Positions 52,290-61,315 of a DNA stretch of 64,000 nt are shown here, piece by piece (the stretch's first letter is position 1; each line of letters starts with the position of its first letter). This DNA comes from an uncultured Bacilli bacterium (GTDB taxonomy: Bacteria > Bacillota_I > Bacilli_A > RF39 > UBA660), in the NCBI GenBank assembly GCA_910576925.1, contig CAJTKB010000005.1, positions 4,461-68,460 of the forward strand, in the 5' to 3' direction. The position numbers and the translations under genes are program-made. A model generated the notes under the pieces. It was not told where the DNA came from. It made no database searches and saw only the letters and a program-made list of their open reading frames with translations.

Positions 52290-53398
52290 TTATTTAGAAG
52301 TACTTTTTAATACTTTTTGAAAAATCTCAGTCTCCCTTTTATGTTCATCAGCAAGAAAAAGCATCCTTTCTCTATAATACCCTATTAAATCCATTGCTTC
52401 ATAAAAACATTTATTATAATCATTTAATGTAGCTTCCACAACTCCCTTAGCACCATTATTAGATATTTCATATATCTCGTTTCTTTGATAAGTACTATGC
52501 CTATTTTCTATAATTTTATTTCTATACATATAACTAAGAATATAATTAGCTAACATACTATGACCAGTTGATGAAATATGAAAATTATTTTTACTCTTAA
52601 TGAATTCTTTTCCTATTTCATCAGTATTAATAAAAGTAATACCATATTGGTTACATAAATCTTGTAAATTTTCATTATAAGAAATAGCTAAATCTCTAAA
52701 TATATTCATTTCATTTTTTTGTAAAGATTTAGGAACATAAGCACCTAAAGTATATATATCTGTTTTATCATTAATACTTAATATAGAATTATAATTTTTC
52801 TCAATAGATTCCATAACATTTTCTAAAGTTTTAGGATCACTAGTTTTTTCTAAGGTATAATAATAATTAGGCTTTATTTCACGATACTTGTAATCTTTTT
52901 TTATTCCAAATGGGTTAGCTCCAATTTCTCTCATTAAATCATTTACACCACTAGAACAAATCACTACAGGTTCCTTTGAATATTTCAATAAAGATGATAT
53001 TCTTATATTTTTATCTCTTTCATTAATATTATAAATTAATCTATAAATGTTGCCAATTTTTCCAAAAAACTTAGGAAATCCAAGATCAGTCATTACTTTA
53101 GAAAAAGCACTAATAGCACTATAAATTTGTGATAATTTTATTTCTTCTACACTTAAATTATTTTTTTTAAAGTAATCTATATGTTCCGTTTTATTGATAG
53201 TAAGTGAAAAAGCATTAATAACTTCTGGTAGTAATTCATCATCAGTTAAAGCTAAAGACAAATACTCTAATAAACTCTTTTTAAAAAATGTTATAGTAAC
53301 ATTAACACCCTGTGAATCATTTAATCCAATTATAACTAATCCATTTTTTTATAGTACTCTATCAAGCTTTTTATTTTCTCATAATCTATAACCTGCAT
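52290..53398 (-). pseudogene. SGNH/GDSL-type hydrolase interrupted at an A7 tract (frameshift or recoding)
   Basis: The start ATG at 53398 follows GGAGGAG and reads MQVIDYEKIKSLIEYYKK before a stop 21 codons in. From the run of seven A (T7 on the plus strand at 53344-53350) the -1 frame continues as NGLVIIGLNDSQGVNVTITF and then to the stop at 52290. That segment is the GDSL-type motif with its catalytic Ser (LNDSQG), and the Gly (VICSSGVNDLM) and the His near the end (NFHISSTGHSM) are also present, so the enzyme is otherwise intact. The frame lacks any start of its own. This may be a sequencing error, a phase-variable or decayed gene, or -1 ribosomal slippage on A_AAA_AAA. The role of the enzyme is unknown; SGNH enzymes often de-acetylate or cleave esters on glycans. 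Confidence 0.7.
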
Positions 53399-53470
53399 TA
53401 TTTTTCTCCTCCAAAAAATATAACTCATCATAATACATAAATAGTATTTTTATAAAGTTATATTAAAATT

Positions 53471-54604
53471 CTAATTATTTAACTCTAATTTTTTCACTTC
53501 ACTATTTAAGAATTCATCTGTCATACCAGAAATAAAATCTATAACCATTCTCTTATTACTGGTATTACTAGTATAGTCTAATACTTTATTATCTAAAAAT
53601 AACTTATAAATAATACTTTCCTTATTACATATCTCTATATCACTCAAATATTTTTTATAAAGTTTATTTATTCCAACTCTATAATATTCTTTTTCTTCAT
53701 TACTCATTGCAACATTATAAAGCTTTTGATAGTTAAACTTTTTTAAATCATAAATAGCATTATAAACTTCATCACTCATTTTTATATAAGGTTTATCAAG
53801 GCTATTTTTTATTATATCCAATGTAATATTATTAATTATATCTCTATTATTATTACCAAGTATTTTAACTATATTTAAAGGTAAATCTTCTCTACTTAAT
53901 AAACCTAATTCTATAGAGTCTTCTATATCACGTCCTAAGTACGCAATAATATCAGATATTCTTACAACACATCCTTCTAATGTCATAGGAGCATAGGACT
54001 TAGACTTTTTTATATCAGAGTAGCTTTCTCTATATTCTCTTAAAACTTCTTCACAAGTTTTTTTCATAGGTTTATAAACAGAGCTAACCATTTCACCATT
54101 ATGACACATAATACCATCAAGTGTTTCAACACACAAATTAAGTCCACGTCCATTATTATCTATATAAAGATAATGTCTAACACTTTGAATATTGTGCGAA
54201 AAATATTCTCCTATTTCCCTAAGTGATATTTCATTTAAAACACTTTCTCCAAAATGTCCCAGAGGAGTATGTCCAATATCATGCCCTAAAGAAATTGCTT
54301 CTATAAGATCTGTATTAAGCCGTAATGCTCTTCCTATTGTTCTTGCAATTTTACTAACAAATTGCACATGAATTATTCTCTTTGATATATGATCATTATT
54401 TTTAAATGAATAAACTTGTGTTTTATCCATATATCTAGTATATGAAAGAGAATGTATTATTCTATCTGTATCTCTTGCAAATGGTGTTCTAATATCAATA
54501 TTTTCTTCCCTTAATCTATGATATTCAAGAGACTTTCTTGCATATTTACTTAAATTATTATCTATTAATAAAAAATTATCTTTAGCTATATCTAACTCTT
54601 TCAT
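53471..54604 (-). CDS. dGTPase-like HD-domain phosphohydrolase
   Basis: 377 residues. HD-domain metal ligands: RNA/nucleotide-binding RTPFARDTDRIIHSLSYTRYMDKTQVY, His in IIHVQFVSKIARTIGRAL, and the HD pair in SLGHDIGHTPLGHFGE. Later, an Asp (SDIIAYLGRDIED) completes the site. Proteins of this type hydrolyse dGTP or other dNTPs to the nucleoside and triphosphate. Length is shorter than E. coli Dgt and typical for the single-domain Firmicute form. The gene lies between the SGNH gene and a 124-residue unknown gene. Confidence 0.85.
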   Translation of the reverse strand: MKELDIAKDNFLLIDNNLSKYARKSLEYHRLREENIDIRTPFARDTDRIIHSLSYTRYMDKTQVYSFKNNDHISKRIIHVQFVSKIARTIGRALRLNTDLIEAISLGHDIGHTPLGHFGESVLNEISLREIGEYFSHNIQSVRHYLYIDNNGRGLNLCVETLDGIMCHNGEMVSSVYKPMKKTCEEVLREYRESYSDIKKSKSYAPMTLEGCVVRISDIIAYLGRDIEDSIELGLLSREDLPLNIVKILGNNNRDIINNITLDIIKNSLDKPYIKMSDEVYNAIYDLKKFNYQKLYNVAMSNEEKEYYRVGINKLYKKYLSDIEICNKESIIYKLFLDNKVLDYTSNTSNKRMVIDFISGMTDEFLNSEVKKLELNN

Positions 54605-54619
54605 ACTACACCTCTAATA

Positions 54620-54994
54620 CTATTTTCTTTTACTAAATTTTTTCACAAAATTAAACTTTTTGCATATATCTAATTCATTTTTCATACAAAATGTATCACT
54701 ATCATAATTATCAATATATGCATCCATTTCTTTCTGACTAACTACATTTTCATCATTCAAATCAGCTCCATTTATATACAAATCTCTTCCAAATAAATCC
54801 TGCTTATATATATCAGGAACTACTTCATCACTGTCTAAAGCTATATCGATACTAAAACCAGTTAATAACTCTCTTACTTTAAGTCTCCCTTTTACAACAA
54901 TTATTTCACCAATACATTTACTATCAGAAGTAGGATTAAATTTATAATCAACATGCTCTTTTTCAAAAACTTTAACTTTATAATACTTCTTCAA
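54620..54994 (-). CDS. Conserved-looking unknown, 124 residues
   Basis: The start is TTG at 54994, six bases after GGAGGTG; the ATG eight codons upstream contains that site and is not used. The product has a basic beginning (KKYYKVKVFEKEHVDYKFNP), a middle segment with VVKGRLKVRELLTGFSIDIALD, and an acidic-to-basic C-terminus with cysteines (DTFCMKNELDICKKF). No membrane segment or domain is recognised. It lies between the dGTPase and the TrhP2-like genes and is probably in the same transcript. Confidence 0.5.
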   Translation of the reverse strand: MKKYYKVKVFEKEHVDYKFNPTSDSKCIGEIIVVKGRLKVRELLTGFSIDIALDSDEVVPDIYKQDLFGRDLYINGADLNDENVVSQKEMDAYIDNYDSDTFCMKNELDICKKFNFVKKFSKRK

Positions 54995-55029
54995 AAATAT
55001 CACCTCCAAATAAAACAAACACTATTCTA

Positions 55030-56205
55030 TTATACTTTTCTTATCATAGAATATTCATATATTTCTATATTTGTGTCTAAATAAATAAAATATATACTAT
55101 CAGGATGCCTTGCTCTTTCTTTAGAATTCATCTCTTCATCATATAACTTTGTAATTGTAAATGATATAACATCACCTTTTGGTGTAAATAACTCTACCTC
55201 ATCCCCTACAGAAAAGTGATTTCTTTCATATATTTTAATAAGACTATTTTCTTTATCATAAAAAATAACTTGACCTAAATAGTCTTGATTTGATAACTCC
55301 TGTCTACCAGTATAATATTGATCTCTATGATCAGCTTTTTTATTAAAAAATTGAGTTGTAGTCTCTCTATTAGCAACACGTGATAATACAAATTTTTCTC
55401 TATTCATTATATCACTATTTAAGACTTTCTCATAATATGCATCAATTATTTTTCTATAGGAAGAAACAACTGTCGCTAAATAATAAATTGACCTCATTCT
55501 TCCTTCTATTTTTAAACTCTTTACTCCCATTTCTATTATTTCTGGTATACATTCTGCCATATTTAAGTCTTTACTTGCCATCGTAAAATCATCATTACTT
55601 GTCTTAAAATTAAAGCGACATACTTGACTACAACCACCACGATTAGCATCTCTATTAGTAACATAGTTTGAAAGAGCACATCTACCACTAAAACAAGTAC
55701 ACATAGCCCCATGAATAAATATTTCAATATCCATTCCAGTTTTATCAATTATCTCTTTTATTTCATCTTTAGAAAGTTCTCTAGCAAGAACAATTCTATC
55801 TACTCCCTCATTTTTAAAATAAGTAGCAGTCTTATAATTAGTTGTAGAATTCTGAGTAGATAAATGGACTTCTACATTTTTATAATTATTTTTAATATAA
55901 CTAATTATAAAAGGATCACTTACAATAAATGCATCTACTCCTGCCTCTACTACTAGATCAATATAAGAATAAACTTCTTCCATATCACTATTATGAAAGA
56001 CAATATTCAAAGTAAAAAATACTTTTTTTCCTAATTTATGTGCAAAAGTACAACCTTCCTTTAACTCATCTATTGTAAAATTTACCGCATTCGCTCTAAG
56101 CCCATATTTCTCTCCACCTAAATATACAGCATCTGCTCCATATAAAAGAGTAACTTTAAGTCTTTCCAAATCTCCTGCTGGTGCAAGTAATTCTATTTTA
56201 TCCAT
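55030..56205 (-). CDS. trhP2: U32 peptidase-family protein, TrhP2-like (tRNA hydroxylation)
   Basis: 391 residues of the U32 family: start IELLAPAGDLERLKVTLLYGADAVYLGG, the family signature around EIFIHGAMCTCFSGRCALS, and Cys clusters (RGGCSQVCRF) that bind an iron-sulfur cluster in relatives. Bacillus TrhP1/TrhP2 (YrrN/YrrO) together make 5-hydroxyuridine at the wobble position of tRNA using prephenate. I assign the longer one to TrhP2. AAGGTGAAG site. The downstream partner trhP1-like gene overlaps by eight bases, and a TrmR-like methyltransferase for the next step is at 42190. Confidence 0.8.
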   Translation of the reverse strand: MDKIELLAPAGDLERLKVTLLYGADAVYLGGEKYGLRANAVNFTIDELKEGCTFAHKLGKKVFFTLNIVFHNSDMEEVYSYIDLVVEAGVDAFIVSDPFIISYIKNNYKNVEVHLSTQNSTTNYKTATYFKNEGVDRIVLARELSKDEIKEIIDKTGMDIEIFIHGAMCTCFSGRCALSNYVTNRDANRGGCSQVCRFNFKTSNDDFTMASKDLNMAECIPEIIEMGVKSLKIEGRMRSIYYLATVVSSYRKIIDAYYEKVLNSDIMNREKFVLSRVANRETTTQFFNKKADHRDQYYTGRQELSNQDYLGQVIFYDKENSLIKIYERNHFSVGDEVELFTPKGDVISFTITKLYDEEMNSKERARHPDSIYFIYLDTNIEIYEYSMIRKV

Positions 56206-57034
56206 TTTTCTTCACCTTATATATTGTTTGTTTATTTAAAAAACCGGTATTATTTCCGATTAATTCTTCTATTCTTTCTATATTTTTATTGTCTTTTATA
56301 ATATCTAGTACTTCTAAAAATACTTTATGTTCTATTTTTTCTTCATTAAGTATTACATATGGAAAATCTACCTTTCTAAGTATATTTAAAGCTTCACTAT
56401 TATTTAGAACTTTACCATACTTAAAAGTAGTACCAAATAAACTTTCTTCTATAATATATTTATCTTTTGTAACAAATTCTTCAACAACTAGATTATTACT
56501 AACTTCTAAATTATGCATCTTATTATAATTTGTTATCAAATTTCTATAACTATTAGCAACTACAGGATAGCCTATTAAATTAAACATAGGAGTAATCATA
56601 GACTTTTCTTTTATTTCAAGTACTTCATCCAAGGTTATTTCATTAGCCAAAAGAGCATACTTAACACCTTTTTCAAAATAGTAATTACACGTATTATAAT
56701 TAGTTACCATATGAGTAGCATTCCATACTAAATCAGTTTTTAAGTCAAGCTCTTTTCTTAATTGTAATACTGCTAAATCATAAAAGAAAATACCAGTTAA
56801 ATTTAATTTTTCTAATTCTTTTAAAACATCACTTAATGAGTCTATATCACTATTAAAAAACATTCTATTTAATACAACAAATATCTCTCCATTATACTTT
56901 TCTCTAATACTTTTAATATCTTCAATACTAAAATATGTATCATAGTCTACTGAATATTTATCAAGTGGCAAAATAAGACCATCTATATCTAAATAATCAT
57001 CTATATCTAAACTTGGTTTTACTAAAATTTTCAT
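56198..57034 (-). CDS. trhP1: U32 peptidase-family protein, TrhP1-like
   Basis: 278 residues from the ATG at 57034, which follows GAGGTGA; the GTG four codons upstream lies inside that site. A shorter U32-type TIM-barrel protein: IDGLILPLDKYS, GEIFVVLNRMFFNSD, GIFFYDLAVLQL and LVWNATHMVTNYNTCNYY. It lacks the cysteine-rich signature of the larger partner, as Bacillus YrrN does. With TrhP2 it is expected to form the tRNA U34 hydroxylase. Order of transcription here is trhP1 then trhP2, as in Bacillus. Confidence 0.75.
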   Translation of the reverse strand: MKILVKPSLDIDDYLDIDGLILPLDKYSVDYDTYFSIEDIKSIREKYNGEIFVVLNRMFFNSDIDSLSDVLKELEKLNLTGIFFYDLAVLQLRKELDLKTDLVWNATHMVTNYNTCNYYFEKGVKYALLANEITLDEVLEIKEKSMITPMFNLIGYPVVANSYRNLITNYNKMHNLEVSNNLVVEEFVTKDKYIIEESLFGTTFKYGKVLNNSEALNILRKVDFPYVILNEEKIEHKVFLEVLDIIKDNKNIERIEELIGNNTGFLNKQTIYKVKKNG

Positions 57035-57047
57035 ACTAAAATTCACC

Positions 57048-57896
57048 TCAATGTATCAATGTATATGTTTTTCTATATATATTTTCTGGTCCATTATCAG
57101 TATAAGAATATTGAAAAAATTCTAATTCAACATTGCCATACCTTTTCTTTGATTCCATCACCATAAACCCAGGAATAAAATCTTCAATTCCACACGGATT
57201 TTCATCACAAGAAGCTGGCAAGTAGACTTTGCCCTTCTTAAATTTAGACCTATGAGAATGACCTAATATCCTTAATGATGGGCTTTTATCAACAAATGAG
57301 TCCATTTTACAATTATGTTCAAGGGAAATAAACTTGTCATATACTTTAAAATAAGCTTTACTATAACCTAGACTATGAATATTAGATGAAAGATTCGATA
57401 GTTTAGTTAAAATATCTATTTCATAAAACATTTTATATTTTTCATCATGATTACCTCCTAAAAGATATTGTGATGTATTTTCAAATACTGGATATGTTTT
57501 TAAAATATATTCTATTTGCCTACTACAATTTTGTTCTTTTCTGTTTTTAACCATACCATCACATATATCGCCACAATGAAATAATAGTGAAATTTTTTCT
57601 TTTAATATAAAATCCTTAAATTGTTCTAAATATTCTATATTTTCTTCTCTACTCCCAATATGAGTATCTGCTAGAAATACAACCTTATTGTCAAATAAGT
57701 TAATAAAATAAAAATTCTCTTTATAATCATTCATCATATCTCTATACAGCCATACATCACTATTTCTTATATTACTGTTGTATAAGGCCTTTTCATATAA
57801 TTTAACTAACATCATTTTATCCATACCACTAACTTTTAATATTTTTTCAAAAGATAAACCTTCTAACTTTAAATCAATTAACATTTCCTCTGACAT
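57048..57896 (-). CDS. Calcineurin-like metallophosphoesterase
   Basis: 282 residues. Metal-binding motifs in order: FLADTHIGS (about residue 75), HCGDICDG, GGNHDEKY and LGHSHRSKF, the pattern of a single-domain metallophosphoesterase with a two-metal centre. N-terminal 60 residues are helical (SEEMLIDLKLEGLSFEKIL) and may be a separate segment. The leader has a run of seven G before the ATG (GGGGGGGCAATAAG) that serves as ribosome binding site. It begins the run with trhP1 and trhP2. Substrate unknown. Confidence 0.8.
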   Translation of the reverse strand: MSEEMLIDLKLEGLSFEKILKVSGMDKMMLVKLYEKALYNSNIRNSDVWLYRDMMNDYKENFYFINLFDNKVVFLADTHIGSREENIEYLEQFKDFILKEKISLLFHCGDICDGMVKNRKEQNCSRQIEYILKTYPVFENTSQYLLGGNHDEKYKMFYEIDILTKLSNLSSNIHSLGYSKAYFKVYDKFISLEHNCKMDSFVDKSPSLRILGHSHRSKFKKGKVYLPASCDENPCGIEDFIPGFMVMESKKRYGNVELEFFQYSYTDNGPENIYRKTYTLIH

Positions 57897-57903
57897 CTTA
57901 TTG

Positions 57904-57933
57904 CCCCCCCAAACCGAATTTATAAAAATTATA
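57904..57933 (-). promoter_or_regulatory. Extended -10 promoter and G7 leader of the phosphoesterase gene
   Basis: On the minus strand an extended -10 (TG-C-TATAAT at 57928-57933, poor -35) is followed by a short leader holding seven consecutive G at 57904-57910, seven bases before the ATG. The G tract stands in for AGGAGG, and it stands out in this AT-rich sequence. Confidence 0.5.
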
Positions 57934-57965
57934 GCATCTTTTTTTATTTTATACTAGCTAAATAA

Positions 57966-58005
57966 AAAAGTAAAATGATTGTAATAAAATACTCATTTTA
58001 CTTTT
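57966..58005 (-). terminator. Terminator overlapping the stop of the 57998-58858 gene
   Basis: A perfect 13-bp stem (AAAAGTAAAATGA / TCATTTTACTTTT) with a 14-base loop, running over the stop codon at 57998; the outer arm is A/T-rich on both sides. Confidence 0.7.
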
Positions 58006-58858
58006 CATCAACTTCTACTGAATAAAAATAATATTTATTATTATCTAATCTAAAAGTATATTTATACTTTGTAAGTTTATTATAATCAATTATCTTTTTT
58101 ACTTGCTCTAAACTTTCAGAAAATGTACCTATAATCTCATCTGTATCCATATTCCTTTTTACTATAATCTTTCCAGTATTTTGATAAACTCCTTCATCAA
58201 GAAGCTCCTTTTCTTCTTCATAATATCCTACTCTTGCAATAATTTCTATTCTATCACTATACTTATATGCTTCTATAATTTTATCAAAATAATCATCATT
58301 ACCATCTTTTGTAATTTTACAATTAGAATCAGTATTTACTGTATAGTTACTTAAAGTAGAATTATACTTAACAATAGAACACTGAGTTTGAAAAGTTCTA
58401 TTTTTATAAGTAGTATTATTACCTACAATATCTTTATACTTATCTTCTAATATACTAGCACTAAAACTATTAGAATCAGTTAAAACTAACTTAGATAGCG
58501 CCATCTCCTTTATAAAAGCTTCATCCATATATCTAGCAAATACCTTATCATAACTATAAAAATAATAATGTCTTAAAGCATTATAGCTACGACCAAGTTC
58601 AACATTTTTATAAAGACTAGTAACAAGAGTATCAGTAATTTTTAATTTTTCTCTATCTTCAACATCATCTATTTCCTCTACAGTATCATTATTATTAGTA
58701 TTATTTCCATTAGGTGAAATTTTTATAACTCCAGTCAAAAAAAGAGAATAAATAAGAAAAGCCAAAACTGAGACTAATAAAATATTACTTATAAATCTAT
58801 CCTTATGAACTTTTTCTTCCTGCTTGCTTTTATTCTCTTTTTTCTTAGCATGTCCCAT
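57998..58858 (-). CDS. Membrane-anchored protein, unknown
   Basis: 286 residues: a Lys/Glu-rich cytoplasmic tail (MGHAKKKENKSKQEEKVHKD), one membrane helix (about 24-46), an acidic linker (NNNDTVEEIDDVEDREK), then an alpha-plus-beta extracellular part with two cysteines (TQCSIVKY, SNCKITKD) that could pair. AGGAG-like GGAGCGA precedes the ATG. It lies 20 bases downstream of the rfbA-like gene. No family recognised; by layout a surface or envelope protein. Confidence 0.55.
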   Translation of the reverse strand: MGHAKKKENKSKQEEKVHKDRFISNILLVSVLAFLIYSLFLTGVIKISPNGNNTNNNDTVEEIDDVEDREKLKITDTLVTSLYKNVELGRSYNALRHYYFYSYDKVFARYMDEAFIKEMALSKLVLTDSNSFSASILEDKYKDIVGNNTTYKNRTFQTQCSIVKYNSTLSNYTVNTDSNCKITKDGNDDYFDKIIEAYKYSDRIEIIARVGYYEEEKELLDEGVYQNTGKIIVKRNMDTDEIIGTFSESLEQVKKIIDYNKLTKYKYTFRLDNNKYYFYSVEVDEK

Positions 58859-58879
58859 AAAAATCGCTCCTTAAATTAA

Positions 58880-59755
58880 CTAATTTTCATCTACTAATTT
58901 TTTCAAATAATTACCATAGGCATTTTTACTAAGTAATTCTGCTCTAATTCTTAACTCATCCTTACTTATCCAGGAATTTCTATATGCAATAGCTTCAGGA
59001 CAACAAATAATTTCATCTTTATTATTTTGTATAGACCTAATCATCAAAATAGCATCTACTTCACTATCAAACGTTCCTGTATCATACCAAGTAAAACCTT
59101 CTCCTAACATACTAGCTTTCAAAAGTCCATCATTAAGATACATCTCATTTAATGTAGTAATCTCAATTTCTCCTCTTTTAGAAGGCCTAACCTTTTTTGC
59201 TTTTAAACTTACACCCTTAGGATAAAAATATAAACCAGTAACAGCATACTTACTCTTAGGAATCTCAGGCTTTTCTTCTATGCTTAATACATTCTTATCT
59301 TTATCTATTTCCATTATACCAAATCTTTCAGGATCTTTTACCTTATATCCAAATATTGTAGCATACCCATTATCAGCATTCTCACGAGCACGAAGAAGCT
59401 TTTTACTAAATTTGTCACCATAAAAGATATTGTCTCCAAGTATCATACAACAACTATCATCACCTATAAACTCTTCTCCTACTATAAATGCATCAGCAAG
59501 TCCTCTAGGACTTTCTTGAACAGCATAGCTAATATTAATTCCTAAATGTTTTCCATCTTTTAAAAGTCTCTTAAAATTTTCTTGATCAACTTCAGTTGTT
59601 ATTATTAAAATATCCCTTATTCCAGCATTCATCAAAGTTGAAAGTGGATAAAATATCATTGGTTTGTCATATATTGGCATTAACTGTTTACTAATACCTT
59701 CCGTTATTGGATATAATCTTGTTCCTGTTCCCCCTGCTAAAATAATTCCCTTCAT
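58880..59755 (-). CDS. rfbA: Glucose-1-phosphate thymidylyltransferase
   Basis: 291 residues, full-length RmlA type: AGGTGTRLYPITEGISKQLMP nucleotide-binding start, PMIFYPLSTLMNAG, MILGDNIFYGD and EKPEIPKSKYAVTGLYFY. It makes dTDP-glucose, the first step to dTDP-rhamnose and related sugars. The other rml genes (B, C and D) are not in this window and may lie elsewhere. It is one base from the downstream end of the glycosyltransferase gene, so the two are probably co-transcribed. Confidence 0.9.
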   Translation of the reverse strand: MKGIILAGGTGTRLYPITEGISKQLMPIYDKPMIFYPLSTLMNAGIRDILIITTEVDQENFKRLLKDGKHLGINISYAVQESPRGLADAFIVGEEFIGDDSCCMILGDNIFYGDKFSKKLLRARENADNGYATIFGYKVKDPERFGIMEIDKDKNVLSIEEKPEIPKSKYAVTGLYFYPKGVSLKAKKVRPSKRGEIEITTLNEMYLNDGLLKASMLGEGFTWYDTGTFDSEVDAILMIRSIQNNKDEIICCPEAIAYRNSWISKDELRIRAELLSKNAYGNYLKKLVDEN

Positions 59756-59756
59756 T

Positions 59757-60611
59757 CTAATACCTCCTAAAAAGACATCTTATATATAATATTATTAAAC
59801 TAAATTTATTTGTAAGCCATAGTAACATAAGTTGAAATTTATTAGCTTCTAAGTATTCTTTAACATAATACTTTTGACTTTCCTTTAGAATTTTATACTT
59901 ATTCACCCTTTTAAAAGATTTGTCAATACTAACAGAATGATTATGAATAATTGAAACTTTATTATCTACTACAGTCTTATATTTAGTATTACTTACCTTT
60001 TTTGCAAGTATATTCTCTTCATAATATAAAAATGTATTAATGTCAAAATAATCAATTTCTTCTAAAACATTACTACTTACTAGAAAAAAACACCCTGATA
60101 CTACGTCAACATAAGAGATTTCTTTCTCATAATGACTATCATCATAATATAAATATTTTTTCTTAAAATACTTATGAACAACTGGCAAACTATACAAAAT
60201 TTCTTTCCATACATTTGAAAGAAGCCAACCTCTATTAATTTCACCACACTGCTCTATTACTGGTCCAACTATTCCTATATCGCCAATAATATCTGATGAA
60301 AGCCTAATCAAATCTTTTTCACTCTTTATTATTATATCAGAATTAGAAAAAATAATATTACATTTTCCAAATTTTTTTATAACATATTTTGCACCAAAAT
60401 TAAGACCTGCAGAAAAATTTCTACTTTCAGTATTTCTAATTATCTGAATTTTATTAGTAGCTAACTTCTTCAAACATTCATATGAACCATCACTTGAATT
60501 ATTATCAACTACTATAATGCCATTTAAACACTTATAATCTTTAATATTATCAATTAAATCTTTAGTTGTCTTATAGTCATTATAATTAACAATTACCATT
60601 ACAAGCTTCAT
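59757..60611 (-). CDS. Family 2 glycosyltransferase (rhamnosyltransferase-like)
   Basis: 284 residues: VMVIVNYNDYKTTKDLI, IIVVDNNSSDGS and the DxD-like SNSD plus ENILAKKVSNTKYKTV (glycosyltransferase 2 C-terminal). It resembles the rhamnosyltransferase group of GT2 enzymes, which fits the following rmlA gene, but acceptor and sugar are inferred. A hydrophobic segment near the C-terminus (FQLMLLWLTNKFSLIILYIRCLF) probably attaches it to the membrane. Confidence 0.8.
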   Translation of the reverse strand: MKLVMVIVNYNDYKTTKDLIDNIKDYKCLNGIIVVDNNSSDGSYECLKKLATNKIQIIRNTESRNFSAGLNFGAKYVIKKFGKCNIIFSNSDIIIKSEKDLIRLSSDIIGDIGIVGPVIEQCGEINRGWLLSNVWKEILYSLPVVHKYFKKKYLYYDDSHYEKEISYVDVVSGCFFLVSSNVLEEIDYFDINTFLYYEENILAKKVSNTKYKTVVDNKVSIIHNHSVSIDKSFKRVNKYKILKESQKYYVKEYLEANKFQLMLLWLTNKFSLIILYIRCLFRRY

Positions 60612-61038
60612 TTAATCAACTACTTTCATTATCTTAATTATAAATCATATTTAATATTAAAGCAAACAATATAAGAATACAAAAAATCTGAATACAAGAA
60701 AAGAAAAAATTAACTATTAATCTCTTCTTTTAATAAAAAGTACATCAAATTGCTTATCATTATCAATAAATTAAAATCGTATATTCATCTCTCTCAATAA
60801 CATCACAGTCTTTTATTTTTCCTCATAAATATTTATGTTGTATCACTACACAAGAAGCTAAACATTTCTTATTTTTACATAACATTTACATCTTTACATA
60901 AAATTTTAATCATTATTATAATTGTTATTTTACTTAAATCACTTTTATTATACCATTAAATACAAATCTGAGATTTTTTAATAAACAAAAGTTTTTAAAT
61001 ATTATAAAAAGTTTATTAAGACCCTTATTAACTTTTAG

Positions 61039-61203
61039 AATTATATTATTAATGTATTCGATTATGAATTGTCTAATGGGATTGTTGAGGGCACTAATAA
61101 TAATATTAAGGAATTTAAACATAATACATGTGATTATAGAAGATTTTCCTATCTAAAAATTACAATTATATTGATTAAAAGAATTCATAAATCTATTATG
61201 ATA
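61039..61203 (+). pseudogene. ISL3-family transposase remnant (C-terminal end)
   Basis: A 55-codon plus-strand fragment reads ... FDYELSNGIVEGTNNNIKEF, then KHNTCDYRRFSYLKITIIL and ends in a stop at 61201-61203. S/NG-x-V-E-G-x-N-N-x-I-K and a YRRF-type segment are the signature of the C-terminus of ISL3-family transposases. Frames upstream carry stops (TAG at 61036-61038) and no complete N-terminal part is found; the 60612-61038 stretch before it looks degraded and I see no other gene there. This is a decayed insertion sequence. Confidence 0.75.
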
Positions 61204-61268
61204 TAAGAAAAGAGAACTATATTGAGCCCTCCATTTCAGTTCATTTATCACTAATTCTTACTACACTA

Positions 61269-61290
61269 GCACTATTTGACATTGAATGCC
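61269..61290 (+). mobile_element. Right inverted-repeat end of the ISL3-type element
   Basis: The sequence GCACTATTTGACATTGAATG ends an ISL3-type element: its reverse complement begins GGCATTCAATGTCAAATAGT, like the GGCTCTTTGTCAAATAGTG ends of this family. It lies 66 bases past the transposase stop. No left copy of this end occurs in the window. Confidence 0.6.
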
Positions 61291-61315
61291 TCACATTAAT
61301 ACTTTTTTATAAAAT

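Noticed and set aside
60934..61122. A 62-residue minus-strand frame
   Set aside because: It overlaps the transposase remnant on the other strand and has no site or family; it is a shadow.
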